DNA of 64,000 nt from Ganoderma boninense. Lineage: Eukaryota > Basidiomycota > Agaricomycetes > Polyporales > Polyporaceae. This document shows, in pieces, positions 57,094-64,000 of this stretch (position 1 is its first letter; each line of letters opens with the position of its first letter). The stretch is taken from contig CM035305.1 in the NCBI GenBank assembly GCA_002900995.3, forward strand, positions 2,650,467 through 2,714,466, read 5' to 3'. Position numbers and translations under genes: made by a program. Below the pieces are notes generated by a model. The model did no database searches and had not been told where the DNA came from. It was given only the letters and a program-made list of their open reading frames with translations.

Positions 57094-58590
57094 GTGTTCT
57101 CTTCCCCCATGGCACCCTCGGCCCTCTCACAAAATGTATTCCACGTTCTCCTGCAGTACATCTCGCCCCCGTCACAGTTGACCCAACCGATTCCTCCCCA
57201 TCTCTTGTCCAGACCCTTGTTGCAACGCCATCACTTCCTTCACCTCTCCCCAGAACACCCCGACGACTACCTCTGTTGGCCCTCCTCACCGGAGAACAAG
57301 GCCCGTGTCCTCCACCTTCTCGAGTCCCGTTCTCGCCCATTGGACGACGACCAGCCTTCCGTCTTCCCCATCCAGTACTCCTTCGATGGAGAGTACTTCT
57401 TCGCCCACGTCGATCTCTCCACTGACACCGACCACGGTCCTCGAGTCATTCTCCAGTGGGATGAGTCCGCAGAATGGAAGTACCACAACACGGATTTGAT
57501 GCCTTTCCCCCCTGGCAGTCGAGTCGCCCTCGAAGACGTCCTCATCCCACCTTCCCCTCCCGATCCCGCCTCCCTCCAACCTTTTACCCGGCCGTCCTAC
57601 CTTCACACATTTGAGGTCAACGATCTGCACGATGACAGCGACGACGACGATTACTGGAATGCATACGGTGCCACGGACATTGGGGACAGCCATTACGCTC
57701 AAGGCTCTCCCGCGATTGCCAAGGACGCCGCTTCCTCCGAAGATGCCTATTGGGCGCAGTATGCTTCTGTCCATGGTTAGTTCGCACTTCTCTCGATGCC
57801 CGCTCCGGATCCACTCTTGTCCCCGGAGCGTGCAGCTTCCTTGCGCTCCCGACGTGATATGCGACGGGAGCCAGTGCGCGTGCCAAACACAAGTATAACA
57901 CCATGCTCACAACGTTTGTCAGGAACCGCCGACTCGACGATACCCTCACCCGCCCCTCGTCGGAAACCTCTGCCCGGGCTTCAGCAGCTTGACGGCCACA
58001 AGATGGAATCTCCTCTCCCTCTTCCTGTTCCCGTCCGAGTTCCGTACGAATGCGAGGACCCGTACGCGGAGCCGCTGCCAATCCCCCCAGGCATCATCGC
58101 ACGGAACAACACCCGCTGGGATCCCGCATCCCCAACGACGTTGGCGCACTTGCTATCCACCATTTCTCCCCGGATGAGCCCCTTGGCAAGCCCAGCACCC
58201 GACGGCCATTTCAACCTCGCGGACGCCGATCTGGATGAGGAGCTGAGCTCGCCCACCATCGGCGGAAGTGACGACTCTGATCTGTCGTCCTCGCCCGCGC
58301 TGGGGTTGGAGGGCACCGATATCGAGGCGGTGACGGCACCGGGAGCTGCCGAAGATTCCTTCGTGGCTGCTTCGAGCACCATAGAGGAGACCAAGGCAGC
58401 TGTGGTGGTAGCGATGAAGAGGACAGACAGAGATGAGGATGAGGCCGACCTCCGTGCTGTGCTCGAGGGTGTGTGGAAGATGTGGAAGAAAACAAGGGGC
58501 AGAGCAGCTGGTCTGGGTGCCACCCCCGGGGATTGCGAGGCCAGAGAGGCGTTTTTGCGGACCGCTCAGCTTGTGGTGGATGGGGCTTAA
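57094..58590 (+). CDS. Conserved fungal protein of unknown function
   Basis: Two exons. The N-terminal part LSQNVFHVLLQYISPPSQLT, QPIPPHLLSRPLLQRHHFLH and LSPEHPDDYLCWPSSPENKA is helical and then WPSS-rich. A domain of strands follows: VFPIQYSFDGEYFFAHVDLS, PRVILQWDESAEWKYHNTDL. Then an acidic stretch and AYWAQYASVHG lead into one intron (gttagttcg..tttgtcag). Exon 2 gives TADSTIPSPAPRRKPLPGL, a Pro/Ser-rich section, and a C-terminal helix AVLEGVWKMWKK. The start is uncertain: 57109 (MAPSALSQN) is as good as 57094, and an intron-joined start at 57054 is also possible. I recognise the type from other mushrooms but know no function. Confidence 0.6.
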
Positions 58591-59010
58591 TTGACCACCG
58601 CTTTACCGACGGTTTTCGGCAGGGGCTCTCGGCAGTAGTTAGCGATGCCGCGCATCTTTGTTTGCCTCTTCAGATTTCGGAGGCGAACAAGTTGCACTGT
58701 ATATCAGAAGCTTGTATGTATACCAACACATGATATCCGATGCACTATGGCGCACCTATCGTCCATGTTGACAAAGCGGTTGTCCTCGACAAAGGAATCG
58801 ACATGGTCTCACGACGAGTCATTGTTTTTTCGTCGCTTGGAGCAGTACCGTCCCAGGGCGCCTAGATCGAACACCCGATGCCATTGTGTGGTCGAGGTCG
58901 GCCACAGCGCCCGTGCTGCAGCCATTAAAGCTGACTTCCCCCTTCGCTCCCCCACGACCCCGCAAACTAAACAAACACCCTAAACTAAATCCTGGCTAGC
59001 GAGACAGGCT
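58591..59010. other. Intergenic region upstream of the CCCH gene
   Basis: 420 bp, no gene seen. Presumed promoter of the CCCH gene. Confidence 0.35.
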
Positions 59011-61165
59011 ATGGATGATGACAGCATAACAAACGTCTCAGACTTGGAAGTCTGGTGCGTCCCTGGCCTTTGTCCCCCCACCCTTCCCTGGCCATAGCCT
59101 CAAGTTCTTTGCGACCCTGCTGCAGGAAACATCTTCTCGAAGACCAAACCGGTGCGTTGCTTCTATGATGACTTGCTTCTCTTTCCGGCGGCGACCTGAC
59201 ACCGGATCCTTTCGCGTGCGCCGGGATTGTGCACTACGCCAGCCCTCTTTGAGAAGACATTTACTATAAACGCCGAACTCAAGGCGCGCGTCGAGGAGCT
59301 TGAGAGAGAGCTGACGGTGTGGAAAGAGGCGTTCAAGACTGCAGACGGCGACAGGAAGGTCCTGAACAAGAACGTCCTCAAGCTCGAGCGGAGCATCGGC
59401 GCTCTCAAGGTACGCACTAGCCGCCTTCTCCACATTCTCTGACCAACCCCGCGCTCCTCTCCTTCCCTCCCGATGGCTCCATTTTTTCCGCGCTGCAGGA
59501 GGACAACCCTTTGATCCTTTGCCTCATCGATGGCGATGGCAATATCTTCTCGTCCGACCTCATAAAGCAAGGGCAGTTCGGCGGCCGGCAGGCTGCGGCA
59601 CTCCTCACTAAAGGCCTCACCGACTACCTCTCGTCGATAGACCCTACTGAAGCGTCCTTCCCCGGACGCGGCCAGATCTGGCTGACCATATATTGCAACA
59701 AAAATGGCCTGCTGGACACCCTCACACATAATCTCGTGTGCACTGCAGAGGAGTTCGAGGGGTTCATCCTTGGCTTCAACCAAGCCTCCCCCTTGTTCTC
59801 CATTGTCGATGTGGGCAATGGGAAGGAAGCGGCCGATTCTAAGATTAAGGGTGCGTTGCGTTATGTGCAGATTGGGGACCTGTCGTGACTGTTGGAGGGT
59901 AGAGTGTCTGCGCGTCTTCACGCGCTTTCCGCAGACCACAAAGGTCTTCTTCGGTGGTACGCGTATACCCATTTTGCTATCGAAGCTCTCACGTTTCACA
60001 CCATCTGCTATTAGGTGCACACGACAACGGGTACACCTCGACTCTCAACCTCCTGCAGAATGAAGGCCTTTTGGATAAGGTCGTTCTGTTGAAGGGCTAC
60101 AAAGATCTCGCCCACGAGATCAACAATCTCCGCCTGCCTCAGCTCGAGATTGACGGCGTCTTCATCCAGAAGAAGCTGCAGACAAATGGAAAGCAGAAAG
60201 CAGCCACGGTTGCAGTGAACGCGTCCGCTGCTCATGCGGCCGCCAATAAATCGCCTAAACCACCCAAGCAGCCTATGACTCCTGGCTCATCCGCCTCGGA
60301 GAGCGAAAGGATCCGCTCCGGGCCTGGGGGGAAACCTGGAACTCCGGTCGCGCAAATTGCGAAGACGGCGACCCCTGTTAAGAAGCCAAGGCCACTTGAC
60401 CCTGAACAGGTATGTAGCTCTCAGTGCTGGTTTGAGTGGTGGGCAGGCGACTGAGATGTGAATATTGCGGTTTGCATAGCCTCTTCACAAACGTATGTCT
60501 TATTGTGTTCGGATCACCCGATTGGGCAGTGTCTGATCAAGCGTCGATATGACAGAGAGACCACCTCCATGCAACTTCTTCTATCTGGCAAGGTGCAACA
60601 ACGGAGACCACTGCAAATATGAACACAATTACCCACTAACTCCAGACCAAGTCGCGGAATTGCGTGTGAACGCGAAGAAGTGGCCGTGCCCTGCGATCAA
60701 CAATGGTAGCGCATTCTTTTGTATTGAATGCATCGACCGCTGGCTGATAGTTTGTGCTAGGAAACAAATGTCCTCTAGGTGACCACTGCATTATGAACCA
60801 TTATTGTCCCAAGGGCCCGAAGTGTGTGTTCCGGAAGCAGGGGAAATGCAAGTTCGTCGGCAGTAAGTTCGAGCGTCGCGTCTTTTTGTCTCATGCCCTC
60901 ATGTCCCCGCGCAGAGAACATGCATGATCGACCGGCAGACAGATACGGGGACAATTCTTCGACTGGAACACCTAGCATTGCACCTGGCAGCCCGATCTCT
61001 CAACCCTTGTTCGAGACGCCTTTATCCCCCCTTGCCAGTCCGTTTGCGGCCCCGAACTCATTCCGGATCCCTACTTATGAAGGTGTTGATGCCAGGCCGT
61101 TCTCACCGCCGAGTTTCCCCCAGAACTTTCTAGGGTTCCAAGACTACGCGCCAGGGACGTACTAG
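59011..61165 (+). CDS. CCCH zinc-finger protein with N-terminal coiled coil and a large conserved domain
   Basis: Probably an RNA-binding protein. Exons 1-3 rebuild MDDDSITNVSDLEVW / KHLLEDQT / ALFEKTFTINAELKARVEEL, a coiled coil that continues with ERELTVWKEAF. A small 26-nt exon at about 59.13 kb is needed to keep phase. The middle domain runs EDNPLILCLIDGDGNIFSSD, GRQAAALLTKGLTDYLSS, GQIWLTIYCNKNGLLDTLTH, TTKVFFGGAHDNGYTSTLN and LPQLEIDGVFIQKKLQTNGK. This is a NYN/PIN-like fold as far as the LCLIDGDGN motif goes, but that is inference. Three CCCH-type fingers follow: CNFFYLARCNNGDHCKYEHN, CPAINNGNKCPLGDHCIMNH and a variant CPKGPKCVFRKQGKC. It ends NFLGFQDYAPGTY at 61165. It resembles basidiomycete CCCH proteins annotated with a DUF7923-type domain. 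Confidence 0.8.
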
Positions 61166-61519
61166 GGAAAACGCGCCGCGGGCACGAAGCAGTGCTAAAA
61201 CATGGGCGAGGTCAAGGACAGTTGTTCGGACTTTTTTTAGGAAATATGACCACAATCACTGTTGCATATCATCACTCCGTACGAATACATGCATGCTCAT
61301 CAAATGTGTTCTTTGTACAACAGTGCGAACCACGCTTGCATCGAATGCCAATATTGAAGGCCTGATTCAAGTCGTGCGACGCTGATTCGGGGTTGGATAC
61401 ACGATCACGTGCACGTTTCAAGCGAAAGTTCAAATGGGCGCCAAACGGCAGCACGCGTTTCGCGACTGTCGCTGTGCCATCCCCTTCCCCCCACTGTCCT
61501 CCTCCCTTCCTCCTCCACC
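61166..61519. other. Intergenic region upstream of the SRA-YDG gene
   Basis: 354 bp, no gene seen; presumed SRA-YDG promoter and CCCH 3' UTR. Confidence 0.35.
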
Positions 61520-62971
61520 ATGCCGGAGCTAAGCTATGACGAACAACGAGAAGTAAACATGGCTCTAGCACGAGCCAAACTTGCTGCCCTGGGCATTGCC
61601 CCGCTTCTCCCCACAAAGAAGCCACAGAAGAAACGCAAAGCCGATCCATCCAAGAAGCGCGGTATACTGAGACCAGAGGAGCCCGGGTCGGACGGCGAGG
61701 AGAACACTGACGAGCCCCCGAAGAAGGCCGCCAAAATACAGCGCGAAGACGGGAACGTGGAGGGCCTGAGGCGCAGCGCGCGCAACAGAGGAAAGGACAC
61801 CAACTACGCCGGCAATGGTGAAAACGCGACTGCCGCCGCTCGCGCCCTTCCGAAGGTGGTCAGTGTGAGTGCACGGCGCGCTGGAATGATGGGGGCGCCG
61901 AGGGAGGCCATGAACAGGAAGCACGACCCGTGAGTGTCTGGATGTCGATCAGGGAAGCGCGCAGCTAACCGGCTCCTAGGAAGACATACGGTTCTATCCC
62001 TGATATACCTGTTGGCTCCTGGTGGGAGACTCGGTATGTGGAACAGCCGTTGGTGAACACGGTCTACGTTGACTTGAATATGACAGCGAGGCCTGCAGCA
62101 AGGACGCCATTCACGCGTGAGTTCCTTCATTCACCGCACATCGTGTCGCTCACGGTTCATTTCAGGCCTTGGGTGGCAGGTATTGCTCCTGGACCCAAAG
62201 GCGCGTATTCGGTGGCCTTGTCTGGCGGCTACGAGGATGATATCGACCAGGGAGAGGCGTTGTACGTTTTCTTCCAACGTCCCTACGATCATTACCGGAT
62301 AACTCACGCTTGTTCTGATTCAGCACTTTCACTGGCTCAGGCATGTTATTCTGTGTCTTTTATTCAAGGTCATCCCGTTGAGCTTAATCAATTAGGTGGC
62401 CGTGATCTGAAGGGTACAAAGGATAAGCCAAAGAATGTGAGTTTCGCTTCTCGTTCTTCAATGCTTGCATTCAAATTTGGGTCGCAGTTGCGGACGGCTC
62501 CTCAAAGTTGTGACCAGAGCTTTGAGAACAACTTCAATGCGTCACTTAAAGTTCGTTTATTTTCTTAGTGAGGCTACCTCTCAATGGACTAATAGACTGT
62601 CGTAGAGATCTTGCGAGACGAAGAAACCTGTGCGGGTGATTCGGGGCTACAAGCTCGATTCGGTGTATGGCCCAGTAGAAGGTTACCGGTATGATGGGCT
62701 GTACACCGTTGAAGACGTGCGGATGAAGTGTGCTTAAAATGATCTCTGCAATGTAACTGACGACTTACTTTGCAGGCTTACATGGCAACTGGGCTTCATG
62801 GCTTCAAAGTCTGCAAATTCGCGTTCAAGGCAAGTGCAATATTTTGTCTTGTGGGCAGCGAGACTGAGGGATTTTGGACAGCGTATTCCTGGACAACCGT
62901 CGCTTCAAACCGCCGAGGATGGTGACATTGAAGAGGACCTTGCGGGCGATGACAAAGAAAATGAAGAGTAG
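61520..62971 (+). CDS. SRA-YDG domain protein (methylated-DNA reader)
   Basis: The SRA-YDG domain flips out and binds 5-methylcytosine in hemimethylated DNA. The N-terminal part (MPELSYDEQREVNMALARAK) is helical and then Lys/Arg-rich (GLRRSARNRGKD), likely nuclear and DNA-contacting. The domain runs KTYGSIPDIPVGSWWETR / EACSKDAIHA / PWVAGIAPGPKGAYSVALSG / GYEDDIDQGEA / FTFTGSG / GRDLKGTKDKPKN. It continues RTAPQSCDQSFENNFNASLK, RSCETKKPVRVIRGYKLDSV, YGPVEGYRYDGLYTVED and AYMATGLHGFKVCKFAFK. Then a tail RIPGQPSLQTAEDGDIEEDL ends at the TAG 62969-62971. Two introns use GC instead of GT at the donor (gcatgt near 62340, gcaagt near 62829), both required by phase and homology. No RING, PHD or SET domain is present. 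Confidence 0.88.
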
Positions 62972-63438
62972 GCCAAACGCGAGTCAGCAGCCGCCGTCAA
63001 AGCAGTCGAAGGCGAAGACTTCGCGAGCTCGCCAACGACTCGTGAAATCCAGCGAGCTGCTGCTGCCGATGACCGGTGAAGTAGTCATTTACGGGGTCGT
63101 GATCTTGAATGCGTGGGTGTTCTGAGCATCTTGTTTTCTGATACTTTTACATACTTGCCTTGCTATCCTGTTGTCTGCTCTGTACGCATGTTGCTATTGT
63201 AATGCTGTCGTTGTACATAGTCTCCTGGAAACTTGTTGCTTGCTGTCCCGTGCATTGAACGCGATGTGGTCATGTGTGCGCGTCATGGGGATCGGGTAAT
63301 GGATCTAGCGCGAAGGGAGGGTCGGGGACTGTGGGGAACAACAGCCAGGTTACAGTAGCAGCTCTCCAAGCTCCGTGCTATATCATCCCGCCATGACCCA
63401 CCTCCCCTTCCCCTCCCCCTCTCCTTTCACCACCAGCC
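62972..63438. other. Intergenic region upstream of the thiolase gene
   Basis: 467 bp; presumed promoter and 3' UTR, nothing else seen. Confidence 0.35.
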
Positions 63439-64000
63439 ATGCTTCCCAGGCTGGCAGCACGCTCCCCTGTGCGCTCTCTCGCTCGCGCATATGTTACCCA
63501 GCCCAAAGGTCGCCCCGAGGTCCTCGCAAAACGACCAGACGATGTCGTCATAACATTTGCGAAGAGGACAGCTCTTGGACGAGCGAAGAAGGGCCAGTTG
63601 AAGGATATCCCCGTTGATGAGCTGCTCCATGCCCTCTTCAAGGTACCTCCCTGGAACCGTGACGTATACTCTCGTTATCCCTGAACTTATTGTCCCGTCA
63701 GGCGACCTTCGAGAAGATTAAGCTCAACCCAGCTTTGCTTGAGGATATTTGCGTGGGTGAGCCTATATAACCATGCCCATCTTCTAGTTCAAATGCTTAT
63801 AAAAGTCGAAGGAACTTGCCACCCACCGTCTCCCTTATATGTATCGCGTGCCGCTGCCATTGCGTCGGGGGTACCGGCCGAGGTCCCCATTTCGACCGTT
63901 AACCGGCTCTGCTCTTCCGGACTGCAGTCAATTGTCCACATATCGAACGCCATTCGGGGCGGGCAGATTGAGCTCGGCATGGCAGTCGGCGTGGAGAGCA
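63439..64000 (+). CDS. 3-ketoacyl-CoA thiolase (partial, runs off right edge)
   Basis: Last enzyme of beta-oxidation, cleaving 3-ketoacyl-CoA to acetyl-CoA and a shortened acyl-CoA. The start MLPRLAARSPVRSLARAYVT is Arg-rich and amphipathic. Next is RPDDVVITFAKRTALGRAKK and GQLKDIPVDELLHALFK. Introns near 63.65 and 63.76 kb give ATFEKIKLNPALLEDICVG, CHPPSPLYVSRAAAIASGVP and VPISTVNRLCSSGLQSIVHI, which has the nucleophile Cys in NRLCSSGLQ. The gene continues with GGQIELGMAVGVES to the window edge. It most resembles peroxisomal-type (ACAA1/POT1) thiolases, but no PTS2 signal (R-L-x5-H/Q-L) is visible in the N-terminus. Confidence 0.9.

Overview
The window is nuclear DNA from a filamentous basidiomycete, most likely an Agaricomycete (mushroom or polypore type). 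Genes are dense on both strands and are broken by many introns of about 50-70 bp with GT..AG ends. Intergenic gaps are mostly 200-700 bp. Several products point to mushroom-forming basidiomycetes: a PriA-like cysteine-rich secreted protein, a GH16 glucanase, a MARVEL-like membrane protein, a SRA-YDG methyl-DNA reader and a CCCH protein with a long N-terminal domain. I saw no transposon, LTR, CRISPR array, tRNA or rRNA. Exon joins were worked out by eye from splice sites, reading phase and protein similarity, so gene ends are firmer than some inner junctions.

Layout. 0-11 kb: the C-terminal end of an unknown + strand gene, then on the minus strand a transaldolase-family enzyme, an AGTRAP-like four-helix membrane protein, the DNA polymerase zeta catalytic subunit REV3 and a glucose-6-phosphate 1-epimerase. 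11-13.2 kb: a gene-poor 2.3 kb stretch with two separate hairpin-forming tandem repeat arrays. 13.2-29.4 kb: PP2A scaffold subunit, PriA-like protein (with two apparent frameshifts), a small secreted protein, a UPF0132/Tic20-like membrane protein, ribosomal protein eS24, centractin ARP1, a cysteine-rich single-pass membrane protein, a SVIP-like micro-protein and PIG-C/GPI2. 29.4-42.8 kb: a minus-strand run of bZIP factor, APC4, DEAD-box helicase DRS1 and a RasGEF fused to a degenerate GTPase-like domain. 43.4-64 kb: MARVEL protein, MFSD1-like transporter, MYND-finger protein, ribosomal protein eL15, GH16 glucanase, SurE-type phosphatase, MYG1 exonuclease, a GPI-anchored Ser/Thr-rich protein, a conserved unknown, a CCCH zinc-finger protein, a SRA-YDG protein and the start of a 3-ketoacyl-CoA thiolase that runs off the right edge.

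Most genes are unrelated housekeeping genes (replication and repair, cell cycle, ribosome, GPI synthesis, lipid oxidation) and do not form a biosynthetic cluster. Several head-to-head pairs share short promoters: UPF0132/eS24, ARP1/membrane protein, MYND/eL15, GPI-protein/unknown. The less ordinary items are the hairpin arrays at 11.8 and 12.3 kb, the RasGEF with its degenerate G-domain, the SRA gene with two GC-AG introns, and the frameshifted PriA-like gene.
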